Shown here: in pieces, positions 18,240 to 26,318 of the stretch
How the letters are laid out: every line of letters starts with the position of its first letter
How positions within the stretch are numbered: the first letter of the stretch is position 1
DNA from: Streptomyces rubrogriseus
GTDB taxonomy: Bacteria; Actinomycetota; Actinomycetes; Streptomycetales; Streptomycetaceae
Assembly: GCF_027947575.1 (NCBI RefSeq)
Contig: NZ_CP116256.1
Location: forward strand, 2,418,001 to 2,482,000
Direction: 5' to 3'
Length of the DNA stretch: 64,000 bases
The notes under the pieces: model-generated
What the model was told of the DNA's origin: nothing
The model's database searches: none
Seen by the model: the letters and a program-made list of their open reading frames with translations, nothing else
Program-made: the position numbers and the translations under genes

Positions 18240-18911
18240 CTACTGCGCGCCGGGACGCACCAGACCGCTCTCGTACGCGTACACCGCCGCCTGCACCCGG
18301 TCCCGCAGGCCCAGCTTGGTCAGCACATGGCCCACGTGCGTCTTGACCGTCGTCTCGCTGACGAACAGGTCCGCGGCGATCTCCGCGTTGGACAGCCCAC
18401 GGGCCACCAGCTTCAGCACCTCGACCTCACGGTCCGTGAGCGTGTGCAGGGTGTCCGGCACCGGCTCGTCCCCGGAGGGCAGATGCGTGGCGTACTTGTC
18501 GAGCAGCCGCCGGGTGATGCTCGGTGCGAGCATCGCCTCGCCGTTCGCCACCACACGGATCGCCTGCACCAGCTCGTTGGCCGGGGCGTCCTTGAGAAGG
18601 AAGCCGCTGGCGCCCGCCTTCAGCGCCTCCACCACGTACTCGTCCAGGTCGAAGGTGGTCAGCACCAGCACCTTCGCCGGACCGTCCCGCTCCGGCCCGG
18701 TGATCTGCCGGGTCGCCTCCACACCGTCCATCCGCGGCATGCGGATGTCCATCAGCACCACATCGGGCTGCAGCGCCCGCACCTGGTCGAGCGCCTGGAG
18801 GCCGTCTCCGGCCTCGCCGACGACCGCGAGGTCCTGCTCCGCCTCCAGAATCATCCGGAAGCCCGTGCGCAGCAGCGGCTGGTCGTCGACCAGTAGGACG
18901 CGGATGGCCAC
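18240..18911 (-). CDS. NarL/FixJ-type response regulator without adjacent kinase
   Basis: The 223-residue product has a receiver domain (acidic D9-D10, phosphorylation site D55 in L-M-D-I-R-M-P, T near residue 83, K of the F-L-L-K motif near residue 105). A LuxR-type helix-turn-helix at the C-terminus contains L-T-D-R-E-V-E-V-L and V-S-E-T-T-V-K-T-H-V. It would be a DNA-binding transcription factor activated by phosphorylation. No histidine kinase gene is beside it. It begins 16 bases after the RecB-family nuclease stop on the same strand and could be co-transcribed with it. Confidence 0.92.
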   Translation of the reverse strand: MAIRVLLVDDQPLLRTGFRMILEAEQDLAVVGEAGDGLQALDQVRALQPDVVLMDIRMPRMDGVEATRQITGPERDGPAKVLVLTTFDLDEYVVEALKAGASGFLLKDAPANELVQAIRVVANGEAMLAPSITRRLLDKYATHLPSGDEPVPDTLHTLTDREVEVLKLVARGLSNAEIAADLFVSETTVKTHVGHVLTKLGLRDRVQAAVYAYESGLVRPGAQ

Positions 18912-18927
18912 GTAAGTCTCCTTCTCG

Positions 18928-19926
18928 CTAGTCCGGCCCCATTCTGCCCTGCGCGACGGCGCCGGGGTCGGCCGCCCTCACCGGCAGCGGGTAGGGCGGG
19001 GGAGTACCGCCGAACTCCGGACAGTGCGCCTGGTGGTCGCACCAGCCGCACAGCTTCGTGGGACGCGGCCGCCAGTCACCCGTCTCGGTCGCCAGCCGGA
19101 TCGCCTCCCACAGCGCCAGCAGCTTGCGCTCGACCCGCTCCAGGTCCGCCAGGACCGGGTCGTACGTGAGCACGTCGCCGCTGCCGAGATAGACCAGCTG
19201 CAGGCGCCGCGGGACGACCTTCTTCAGCCGCCACACCACCAGCGCGTAGAACTTCATCTGGAACAGCGCGCCCTCCGCGTACTGCGGCCTGGGTGCCTTG
19301 CCCGTCTTGTAGTCGACGATCCGCACCTCGCCGGTGGGGGCCACGTCGACCCGGTCGATGATGCCGCGCAGCCGCAGCCCCGAGTCCAGCTCGGCCTCGA
19401 CGAACAGCTCCCGCTCGGCGGGCTCCAGCCGGCTCGGGTCCTCCAGGCTGAACCAGCGCTCGACGAGCCGCTCCGCCTCGGCGAGCCACTGCGCCAGCCG
19501 CTCGCCCTCCGGGTCGTCCGCGAACAGCTCACCGACCTCCGGCCTGCTCTCCCGCAGCCGGTCCCACTGACCGGGGACCAGCGCCCGCGCCGTCGGCGCG
19601 GTGCGCTCGGCCGCCGGGGCGTCGAAGAGCCGCTCCAGCACCGCGTGCACCAGGGTGCCCCTGGTCGCCGCCTCGCTGGGCTTCTCCGGCAGCCGGTCGA
19701 TGACCCGGAACCGGTACAGCAGCGGGCACTGCATGAAGTCGCCGGCCCGGGACGGCGAGAGCGAGGTGGGCGCCGTCGCCACGGGCGCGGGCGCGGCGAC
19801 AACGGCCGCCGCCTCCGACGCCGGGGCCTCCGGCTCGACCGCCGCGTCCGTCCCGTGCGCCACTGCCGCCGCCGGTCGGGCTGGTCCGCCGGTGTCCTCC
19901 GCGACGTCCTCGGTACTCGTCTCCAT
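18928..19926 (-). CDS. RecB-family PD-(D/E)xK nuclease with Fe-S cysteine cluster
   Basis: The 332-residue protein has an Ala/Pro-rich N-terminal tail of about 65 residues, then a PD-(D/E)xK exonuclease domain. S-x-x-D-F-x-x-C-P-L-L-Y opens it, G-I-I-D-R-V-D carries the metal-binding Asp near residue 205, and I-V-D-Y-K-T-G-K is the catalytic D...x-K motif. The C-terminal C-x-x-C-x5-C, together with the early Cys, forms a likely 4Fe-4S staple as in AddB and Cas4. ATG 19926 sits eight bases from the -10 of a RecA-NDp-type promoter. A role in DNA repair is expected; the substrate is unknown. Confidence 0.88.
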   Translation of the reverse strand: METSTEDVAEDTGGPARPAAAVAHGTDAAVEPEAPASEAAAVVAAPAPVATAPTSLSPSRAGDFMQCPLLYRFRVIDRLPEKPSEAATRGTLVHAVLERLFDAPAAERTAPTARALVPGQWDRLRESRPEVGELFADDPEGERLAQWLAEAERLVERWFSLEDPSRLEPAERELFVEAELDSGLRLRGIIDRVDVAPTGEVRIVDYKTGKAPRPQYAEGALFQMKFYALVVWRLKKVVPRRLQLVYLGSGDVLTYDPVLADLERVERKLLALWEAIRLATETGDWRPRPTKLCGWCDHQAHCPEFGGTPPPYPLPVRAADPGAVAQGRMGPD

Positions 19927-19934
19927 GCCCACAG

Positions 19935-19957
19935 ACCTTACGGCCGGGCACTGACAA
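19935..19957 (-). promoter_or_regulatory. RecA-NDp (PafBC-type) DNA-damage promoter of the RecB-family nuclease gene
   Basis: Read on the minus strand the element is TTGTCAGTG, eight bases, then TAAGGT. It matches the mycobacterial/Streptomyces LexA-independent damage promoter consensus (TTGTCRGTG-N8-TANNNT) at every fixed position. The ATG follows eight bases after the -10, so the mRNA is nearly leaderless. PafB and PafC, the activators of such promoters, are encoded in this window. Confidence 0.8.
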
Positions 19958-20097
19958 CGACCCAGCCCGCAGGCGTGACCCGTGTGACGGATGGGAAGCA
20001 GAGGGGTGCCGGAGCGGAACGGGCAGCGACGGACGCATACCATCGACACGAGACCCTCCCGTCCGCAGGCGGGAGACGCTTCGAACGAGGGGACACC

Positions 20098-20713
20098 GTG
20101 GACGTGAGCGGCGGGAGCGGGCAGCCGCGGTCCGGCAACGACGAGTCGGCCGTGCCCCAGGCACATCCCACGGCCCCGGCCGCCGACCCCACCGACTCCG
20201 CAGACCCGGGACCCACCGGTCCGACGGCCACGGGTCCCGAGAAGCGTGGGACCGAAGCCGCGGGCTCCGACACACCGGGTTCCGCGACGCCGAGCGCCGC
20301 GACGCCGGGCTCCGAGGCACCGGGCTCCGAGACGCCGGGCTCCGAGACGCCGGGCTCCGAGACGCCGGGCTCCGAGACGCCGGGCTCCGAGACGCCGGGC
20401 TCAGACGCACCGGGCTCCGAGACGCCGAGCCCTGAGACTCCCCGCCCCGAGACCCCGGGCAGCGGGACCCCGGCCCCCGAAACCCCGGATGCACAGGCGC
20501 CGACGCCCCCCGGGCCGGGGGAGACACCCGGCGAAGCCCCCAGACCCCCGAAGCCCCCGCGCCCCCAGGCGCCCCGAACCGGCCGCAGGCCCCCGGCACG
20601 CCGCTCACGGCAGCGGTGCCCCGCACCACCACCGCGCCGAGGCCCACACCGAGGGCGCGGGCGGGCCGGGCAAGCCGCCGCAGCGCCGACCGGAACCCGG
20701 GGGCGGGCTGCTG
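20098..20713 (+). other. Repeat-rich N-terminal coding region, out of frame with the site-2 protease core
   Basis: GTG 20098 with GAGGGG upstream begins a frame rich in G/C-ending codons that encodes an acidic, Pro/Gly/Ser/Thr-rich stretch including tandem G-S-E-T-P pentapeptides. Third-position G/C remains high in this frame until roughly 20570. Beyond that the good codons are in the +1-shifted frame (A-A-G-P-R-H-A-A-H...), which runs into the protease core at 20714. One extra base or two missing bases among the C-runs at about 20540-20585 would join the frames into a protein of about 579 residues. It may be a true frameshift, slippage or a sequencing error. Confidence 0.55.
20263..20502 (+). 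repeat. 15-bp tandem repeat encoding G-S-E-T-P pentapeptides
   Basis: Units of GGCTCCGAGACGCCG repeat in register. Six are exact (starting at 20323, 20338, 20353, 20368, 20383 and 20413) and two are close variants (20308 and 20398). Degenerate units extend the 15-base period to roughly 20263-20502. The array keeps the upstream reading frame. Such an array can change length by slippage or recombination. Confidence 0.9.
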
Positions 20714-21838
20714 ATGGGCCGGCCCTTCGGCGTGCCCGTGTACGTCGCCCCCAGCTGGTTCCTGGTCGCCGTCCTGATCACCTGGGTGTTCGGCGGCCAG
20801 CTCGACCGCGTACTGCCCGAGCTGGGCGCCGCCCGCTACCTGGTCTCCCTCTTCTTCGCCGTCGCCTTCTACGCCTCCGTCCTCGTCCACGAGCTCGCCC
20901 ACACGGTCGCCGCCCTCCGCTTCAAGCTCCCCGTCCGCCGCATCCAGCTCCAGTTCTTCGGCGGCGTCTCCGAGATCGAGAAGGAGGCCGAGACCCCCGG
21001 CCGCGAATTCGTCCTGGCCTTCGTCGGCCCCCTGCTCTCCCTCGTCCTGTCCGGCGTCTTCTACGCCGCCCTGCTGCCCGTGGAGCCCGACAGCGTCGCC
21101 GGCGTGCTGCTGGCCGGCCTGATGGTCTCCAACCTCATCGTGGCCGTCTTCAACCTGCTGCCCGGCCTCCCCCTCGACGGCGGCCGCATGCTCCGCGCCG
21201 TCGTCTGGAAGCTCACCGGCAAACCCATGAGCGGAACGATCGCCGCCGCCTGGGTCGGCCGCGCCCTCGCCATCGCCGTACTGATCGGCCTGCCGCTGCT
21301 CACCCAGTCCCTCGGCAGCGACGCCGCGGACGACGTCGGCATGGACACCGTCATGGACGCCCTGCTCGCCGCCATCCTCGCCGCGATCATCTGGACCGGC
21401 GCCGGAAACAGCCTCCGCATGGCCCGCCTGCGCGAACACCTCCCCGAACTGCGCGCCCGCGCCCTCACCCGGCGCGCCGTCCCCGTCCAGGCCGACACCC
21501 CCCTCTCCGAGGCCCTGCGCCGCGCCAACGCCTCCGGCGCCCGCGCCCTGGTCGTCGTCGACGGCGAAGGCACCCCCGCCTCCCTGGTCCGCGAGGCCGC
21601 CATTGTCGGCGTACCCGAGCACCGCCGCCCCTGGGTACCGGTCAGCACCCTCGCCCAGGACCTCACCGACGGCATGCGCGTCTCCGCCGAGCTGTCCGGC
21701 GAGGAACTCCTGGACGCCCTGCGCGCCAACCCGGCCACCGAATACCTCGTCGTCGAGGAGACCGGCGAGATCTACGGCGTCCTGTCCGCGGCCGACGTCG
21801 AGCGCGCCTTCGTCAAGGCCATGGCAAGGCCCAGCTGA
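20714..21838 (+). CDS. Site-2 protease (M50 family) with C-terminal CBS-like region
   Basis: The 374-residue core is an integral-membrane zinc metalloprotease. HELAH at residues 59-63 provides two zinc ligands and the catalytic Glu, and N-L-L-P-G-L-P-L-D-G-G near residue 155 gives the third ligand (Asp). Several hydrophobic helices surround both motifs. Residues from about 255 to the end form a pair of CBS-like repeats. S2P enzymes cut substrates within the membrane, often anti-sigma factors. The ATG at 20714 (M-G-R-P-F-G) starts the conserved core. The native start is probably the GTG at 20098, but a frameshift intervenes. Confidence 0.85.
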   Translation: MGRPFGVPVYVAPSWFLVAVLITWVFGGQLDRVLPELGAARYLVSLFFAVAFYASVLVHELAHTVAALRFKLPVRRIQLQFFGGVSEIEKEAETPGREFVLAFVGPLLSLVLSGVFYAALLPVEPDSVAGVLLAGLMVSNLIVAVFNLLPGLPLDGGRMLRAVVWKLTGKPMSGTIAAAWVGRALAIAVLIGLPLLTQSLGSDAADDVGMDTVMDALLAAILAAIIWTGAGNSLRMARLREHLPELRARALTRRAVPVQADTPLSEALRRANASGARALVVVDGEGTPASLVREAAIVGVPEHRRPWVPVSTLAQDLTDGMRVSAELSGEELLDALRANPATEYLVVEETGEIYGVLSAADVERAFVKAMARPS

Positions 21839-21954
21839 AACGCGCCCCGAAGGGACGCGGGGAACGGCGCCGGCAACCCCGTACGACCCGCGCCGTTCGC
21901 ACGCACCGCGGCAAGCACCCGCCTACGCTGGTCAAGCCCCCGGCAGGGAACCGG

Positions 21955-21960
21955 TAGGCT
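21955..21960 (+). promoter_or_regulatory. Putative -10 element (TAGGCT) of leaderless trmI
   Basis: TAGGCT is followed by six bases and the ATG at 21967. No Shine-Dalgarno sequence precedes the ATG. The arrangement equals that at mshC. Confidence 0.45.
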
Positions 21961-21966
21961 GGTCAC

Positions 21967-22869
21967 ATGTCCGAACCGACCGGTGCCGCCCGCAGGCGCG
22001 GGCCCTTCACGGTCGGGGACCAGGTTCAGCTGACCGACCCCAAGGGCCGCCACTACACGTTCACGCTCGAGGCCGGGAAGAACTTCCACACCCACAAGGG
22101 TTCCTTCCCCCACGACGAACTGATCGGTGCTCCCGAGGGCAGCGTTGTCCGCACCACCGGGAACGTCGCCTACCTCGCGCTGCGCCCCCTGCTCCCCGAC
22201 TACGTCCTGTCCATGCCCCGCGGGGCAGCCGTCGTCTACCCGAAGGACGCGGGGCAGATCCTCGCCTTCGCCGACATCTTCCCCGGCGCACGCGTCGTGG
22301 AAGCGGGCGTGGGCTCCGGCTCCCTCAGCAGCTTCCTGCTGCGCGCCATCGGCGACCAGGGCATGCTGCACTCCTACGAGCGCCGCGAGGACTTCGCCGA
22401 GATCGCCCAGCAGAACGTGCAGCGCTACTTCGGCGGCCCGCACCCCGCCTGGCAGCTCACCGTCGGCGACCTCCAGGACAACCTGTCCGACACCGACGTC
22501 GACCGCGTCATCCTGGACATGCTCGCCCCGTGGGAGTGCCTGGACGTCGTCAAGAAGGCCCTCGTGCCCGGCGGCATCCTGTGCTGCTACGTCGCGACCA
22601 CCACCCAGCTGGCCAGGACCGTCGAGTCCATCCGCGAGATCGGCTGCTTCAACGAGCCGACCTCCTGGGAGACGATGATCCGCAACTGGCACGTGGAGGG
22701 CCTCGCCGTCCGCCCCGACCACCGGATGATCGGCCACACCGGCTTCCTGCTCACCGCCCGCCGCCTCGCCGACGGCGTCGAGCCGCCCATGCGCCGCCGC
22801 CGCCCCGCCAAGGGCGCCTACGGCGATGACTACGACGGCCCCAACGCCGGCGGAGGCTCCGGCCGCTGA
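21967..22869 (+). CDS. trmI: TrmI, tRNA (adenine-58-N1)-methyltransferase
   Basis: TrmI methylates N1 of A58 in the T-loop of tRNAs using SAM and works as a tetramer in the cytoplasm. The 300-residue protein has the N-terminal beta domain typical of TrmI and then a Rossmann methyltransferase fold. E-A-G-V-G-S-G-S-L-S near residue 112 binds SAM, and D-M-L-A-P-W-E near residue 183 is the family motif IV region. In actinobacteria the gene often lies just upstream of the proteasomal ATPase gene, as here. The C-terminal tail is Gly/Arg-rich. A very strong hairpin follows. Confidence 0.92.
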   Translation: MSEPTGAARRRGPFTVGDQVQLTDPKGRHYTFTLEAGKNFHTHKGSFPHDELIGAPEGSVVRTTGNVAYLALRPLLPDYVLSMPRGAAVVYPKDAGQILAFADIFPGARVVEAGVGSGSLSSFLLRAIGDQGMLHSYERREDFAEIAQQNVQRYFGGPHPAWQLTVGDLQDNLSDTDVDRVILDMLAPWECLDVVKKALVPGGILCCYVATTTQLARTVESIREIGCFNEPTSWETMIRNWHVEGLAVRPDHRMIGHTGFLLTARRLADGVEPPMRRRRPAKGAYGDDYDGPNAGGGSGR

Positions 22870-22897
22870 GGCGGCCCCGTGCCGCGTACAACGCACA

Positions 22898-22945
22898 GAC
22901 GCCGTGGTGGAGTTCCCGGACCTCCGGGAACTCCACCACGGCGTC
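22898..22945. terminator. trmI: Exceptionally long perfect hairpin after trmI
   Basis: Arms of 23 bases (22898-22920 and 22923-22945) are perfectly complementary with two bases between them, so the folded stem has about 22 pairs and a four-base loop. It lies 29 bases after the trmI stop and 158 before the next start. It is a rho-independent-type terminator without a T-run. Confidence 0.85.
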
Positions 22946-23103
22946 GACGCGTTGACGGCCACCACACGACGGCGACCAAGCGACGGGACGCGCGCCCGCA
23001 CGGAAATCGGAACGCGTACCCACCCCGCCGTTCCCCCGCACTGTGACGTGTGGCACGATGCTGGCCACCCCCACCGGCACAGCCCTCACAGGAGACACTC
23101 CTC

Positions 23104-23694
23104 GTGCAGCACCCCGCCGTTCCGGACCTCTCGCACACCCACACCCGGCCGATCCACTGGGTGGCCACCGCCACGGCCGTCGCGGGCGTGGTAGCCCTGT
23201 CCTCGGTCCTCCAGCCCGACGCCGCCACGGCCGCCCAGAGCGCCGACAAGGCCGCGGGCCCCGGACCGAAGAGCGCCCCCGCCCACATCGCGCCGCCCGA
23301 CCCGGCCACCGTGGCCTTCCCTCTGGAATGCGGCCCCGTCAAGGCCCTGGTGCGGAAGAAGGCCTCCGGCGACCTCGACGGCGACGGCCGCCCCGAAACG
23401 GTGGCCGCGGTGCACTGCGACGCACCCATGGGCACCCCGCCCGACGGCGTGTACGTCATCACACGGGACAGCGACGGCGGCAAGCCCCGCGTCGTCGCCA
23501 CCCTCGTGGACCCCAAGGACCGCCGCACCACCACCGAACTCTCGGTGCGTGACGGCGCCGTCCGCGCCACCCTCCTCGGCTACTCGACCGCCGACGTGCC
23601 CAGTTGCTGCCCCGACGTCACCGACGACGTGAAGTGGCAGTGGAAGAACGGCGCGTTCGTCAGCGACACGCCCTCACAGGCACGCACCGTGTGA
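23104..23694 (+). CDS. Secreted or membrane-anchored protein of unknown function with D-x-D-x-D loop
   Basis: I do not recognise a named family. GTG 23104 has AGGAGA nine bases upstream. The 196-residue product has a 22-residue polar start, one hydrophobic segment (about residues 21-38, ending A-A-T-A-A, consistent with signal peptidase cleavage or an anchor), then an exported domain of about 140 residues. G-D-L-D-G-D-G-R-P-E near residue 93 looks like the calcium-binding loop of FG-GAP or EF-hand-like repeats. Four Cys residues (one pair adjacent) could form disulfides. It stands alone between terminators and the ferredoxin gene. Confidence 0.72.
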   Translation: MQHPAVPDLSHTHTRPIHWVATATAVAGVVALSSVLQPDAATAAQSADKAAGPGPKSAPAHIAPPDPATVAFPLECGPVKALVRKKASGDLDGDGRPETVAAVHCDAPMGTPPDGVYVITRDSDGGKPRVVATLVDPKDRRTTTELSVRDGAVRATLLGYSTADVPSCCPDVTDDVKWQWKNGAFVSDTPSQARTV

Positions 23695-23768
23695 CCTGCG
23701 CCCCCGGGACAGACGGTGTGACACACCAGACAACAGTCACGGAACGTACGCGCCAAGTCACATTTTGG

Positions 23769-24074
23769 TCACTCTGAGTCCGGACCGTAGACCTCGGCCC
23801 TGTCCGAAACGCGACGCACATGGATGCACTCGCCCGGACACTCCTTCGCCGAGTCCACCACATCCGTGAGAAGCGTCAGCGGCACGGGCGTTGTCGCGCC
23901 CGGGGCCTGCAGAAGCTCGTCGTCCGCGCCCTTCACGTAGGCCAGACCGTCGATGTCCAGCTCGAACACCTCGGGCGCGTACTGCGCGCAGATGCCGTCG
24001 CCGGTACACAGGTCCTGGTCGATCCAGACCTCCAGGGCCTCGCCGTCGACAGCGGCCTCCTGCTGCACGCTCAT
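23769..24074 (-). CDS. Ferredoxin, 3Fe-4S type
   Basis: The 101-residue acidic protein has C-T-G-D-G-I-C at about residues 23-29 and C-P-G-E-C-I-H near residue 79. This is the C-x5-C...C-P pattern of 3Fe-4S ferredoxins, in which the second Cys of a 4Fe-4S motif is replaced (Gly/Asp here). Such small ferredoxins donate electrons to cytochrome P450s and other oxygenases. No P450 gene is adjacent; the nearest, in the conservon at 46.6 kb, lacks standard P450 residues. The gene is divergent from arc with 245 bases between them. Confidence 0.9.
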   Translation of the reverse strand: MSVQQEAAVDGEALEVWIDQDLCTGDGICAQYAPEVFELDIDGLAYVKGADDELLQAPGATTPVPLTLLTDVVDSAKECPGECIHVRRVSDRAEVYGPDSE

Positions 24075-24105
24075 CTCTCCTGCCGTTTCCTGCGCCGAGC
24101 CGTTC

Positions 24106-24133
24106 GGGAATCCGGCCAGCTCTGACGGGTGTT
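24106..24133 (+). promoter_or_regulatory. SigR-like promoter motif upstream of arc
   Basis: GGGAAT (24106-24111), 19 bases, then GTT (24131-24133) fits the consensus of the thiol-oxidative-stress sigma factor SigR (GGGAAT-N18/19-GTT). Transcription would start near 24140 and read into arc after a leader of about 180 bases. The match is short and may be fortuitous. Confidence 0.4.
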
Positions 24134-24252
24134 GAACACTTCGACCCTACCCCCGCCGGGGTTCCCCCCACGTTCCGTGGGTATTCCCCTGGCGTGAGGG
24201 AGAGCGCAAGGGTGAAGATCGGACACACCCCGACAGTCTTTGTGATCTAGGG

Positions 24253-24281
24253 GTTTCAATCGACACCCACCCAGGTAGGGT
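24253..24281 (+). promoter_or_regulatory. Putative proximal promoter of arc
   Basis: GTTTCA (24253-24258) and TAGGGT (24276-24281) are 17 bases apart, followed by GGAGGAG before the GTG at 24320. The same -35 hexamer and spacing precede pafA (GTTTCA-N17-TAATGT). Confidence 0.45.
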
Positions 24282-24319
24282 CTGGAAGCGTCCAGCTCCC
24301 CTTGGAGGAGGTGAGGACC

Positions 24320-26086
24320 GTGGCAGCCCACGACGACGACATGAACCGCGGCATCCGCCCGGGACGCGGGTCCGAGGACCCGGCCGGGCAGGTGGCCTAC
24401 CTTGAGCAGGAGATCGCCGTCCTGCGACGCAAGCTCGCCGAATCTCCGCGACACACGAGAATTCTCGAAGAGCGGATCGTCGAACTGCAGACCAACCTGG
24501 CCGGCGTGTCCGCCCAGAACGAACGACTCGCCGGCACGCTCCGCGAGGCCCGCGACCAGATCGTGGCCCTCAAGGAAGAAGTCGACCGGCTGGCCCAGCC
24601 ACCCGCCGGCTTCGGCGTCTTCCTGCAGGCCAACGAGGACGGCACCGCCGACATCTTCACCGGCGGCCGCAAACTCCGGGTGAACGTCAGCCCGAGCGTC
24701 GAGCTCGACGAGCTGAGGCGCGGCCAGGAAGTGATGCTCAACGAAGCACTCAACGTGGTCGAGGCCATGGAGTACGAGAGCGTCGGCGACATCGTCACCC
24801 TCAAGGAGATCCTCGAGGACGGCGAGCGCGCCCTGGTACTCGGCCACACCGACGAGGAAAGAGTGGTACGGCTCGCCGAACCCCTGCGCGGACTCACCAT
24901 CCGCCCCGGCGACGCCCTCCTGCTCGAACCCCGCTCCGGATACGTCTACGAGGTCGTCCCCAAGAGCGAGGTCGAAGAACTCGTCCTCGAAGAGGTCCCC
25001 GACATCGGCTACGAGCAGATCGGTGGCCTCGGCGGACAGATCGAGATGATCCGCGACGCGGTCGAGCTCCCCTACCTCTACCCCGACCTGTTCCGGGAGC
25101 ACGAGCTGCGGCCGCCCAAGGGCGTCCTGCTCTACGGGCCCCCCGGATGCGGCAAGACGCTCATCGCCAAGGCCGTCGCCAACTCGCTGGCCAAGAAGGT
25201 CGCCGAGGTCACCGGCCAGGCCGCCGGCAAGAGCTTCTTCCTCAACATCAAGGGCCCCGAACTGCTCAACAAGTACGTCGGCGAGACCGAGCGGCAGATC
25301 CGCCTGGTCTTCCAGCGAGCCCGTGAGAAGGCCAGCGAGGGCACCCCCGTCATCGTCTTCTTCGACGAGATGGAATCCCTCTTCCGCACCCGCGGCTCCG
25401 GCGTCAGCTCGGACGTGGAGAACACCATCGTCCCCCAGCTCCTCGCCGAGATCGACGGCGTGGAAGGCCTGCAGAACGTGGTCGTCATCGGCGCCTCCAA
25501 CCGCGAGGACATGATCGACCCCGCCATCCTGCGGCCCGGCCGGCTCGACGTGAAGATCAAGATCGAACGTCCGGACGCCGAAGCGGCCAAGGACATCTTC
25601 GGCAAGTACCTCACCGAACGCCTCCCCCTCCACTCCGACGACCTCGCGGAGCACGAGAAGGACAAGGCGGCCACCGTCTCCAGCATGATCCAGACGGCGG
25701 TGGAACAGATGTACGCCGAATCCGAGGAGAACCGCTTCCTGGAAGTCACCTACGCCAACGGCGACAAGGAAGTCCTCTACTTCAAGGACTTCAATTCCGG
25801 CGCCATGATCGAGAACATCGTGGGCCGCGCCAAGAAAATGGCGATCAAGGACTTCCTCGACAAGAACCAGAAGGGCCTCCGCGTCTCCCACCTCCTCCAG
25901 GCCTGCGTGGACGAGTTCAAGGAGAACGAGGACCTGCCCAACACCACCAACCCCGACGACTGGGCCCGCATCTCCGGAAAGAAGGGCGAACGCATCGTGT
26001 ACATCCGTACGCTCGTCACCGGAAAACAGGGCGCGGACACCGGACGCTCCATCGACACGGTGGCAAACACCGGTCAGTACCTGTAA
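24320..26086 (+). CDS. arc: ARC/Mpa, proteasomal AAA+ ATPase
   Basis: ARC is the hexameric unfoldase that binds pupylated proteins and threads them into the 20S core. Of 588 residues, about 18-85 form an N-terminal coiled coil that recognises Pup, followed by OB-fold interdomains and one AAA module. That module has Walker A G-P-P-G-C-G-K-T near residue 275 and Walker B I-V-F-F-D-E near residue 350. The last residues G-Q-Y-L provide the docking tail for the proteasome alpha ring. GTG 24320 has GGAGGAG ten bases upstream and gives the length I recall for S. coelicolor ARC. A terminator with a T-run follows. Confidence 0.96.
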   Translation: MAAHDDDMNRGIRPGRGSEDPAGQVAYLEQEIAVLRRKLAESPRHTRILEERIVELQTNLAGVSAQNERLAGTLREARDQIVALKEEVDRLAQPPAGFGVFLQANEDGTADIFTGGRKLRVNVSPSVELDELRRGQEVMLNEALNVVEAMEYESVGDIVTLKEILEDGERALVLGHTDEERVVRLAEPLRGLTIRPGDALLLEPRSGYVYEVVPKSEVEELVLEEVPDIGYEQIGGLGGQIEMIRDAVELPYLYPDLFREHELRPPKGVLLYGPPGCGKTLIAKAVANSLAKKVAEVTGQAAGKSFFLNIKGPELLNKYVGETERQIRLVFQRAREKASEGTPVIVFFDEMESLFRTRGSGVSSDVENTIVPQLLAEIDGVEGLQNVVVIGASNREDMIDPAILRPGRLDVKIKIERPDAEAAKDIFGKYLTERLPLHSDDLAEHEKDKAATVSSMIQTAVEQMYAESEENRFLEVTYANGDKEVLYFKDFNSGAMIENIVGRAKKMAIKDFLDKNQKGLRVSHLLQACVDEFKENEDLPNTTNPDDWARISGKKGERIVYIRTLVTGKQGADTGRSIDTVANTGQYL

Positions 26087-26095
26087 AACGCGGGG

Positions 26096-26130
26096 CGGCT
26101 GCGGGTGCCCACACCGGGTACCCGCAGCCG
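26096..26130 (+). terminator. Terminator after arc
   Basis: A 15-bp stem with one mismatch (26096-26110 with 26116-26130) and a five-base loop is followed by a TTTT run at 26134-26137. It separates arc from dop, so dop needs its own promoter; a -10-like TAGGCT at 26202-26207 is a candidate. Confidence 0.75.
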
Positions 26131-26318
26131 ACTGTTTTCCGGAGCCCCGGCTGGAGCAAGGCAATGACGCAAATGATCTCCCCGCCAGCGCAAAGGCGTT
26201 CTAGGCTCTTCCATACCGCCGAGTCGCGCAGTGCGGGGACGGGCACCGCACACGCATCGGAGCGCCAGCGGTACTTGAGCGGCGCCCACTACGGGCGTCG
26301 CCGGGCAAGGAGGGCCGC

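Noticed and set aside
20263..20502. CRISPR-like regular repetition
   Set aside because: The 15-base units are contiguous with no spacers, keep a reading frame and lack cas genes. This is a coding minisatellite.
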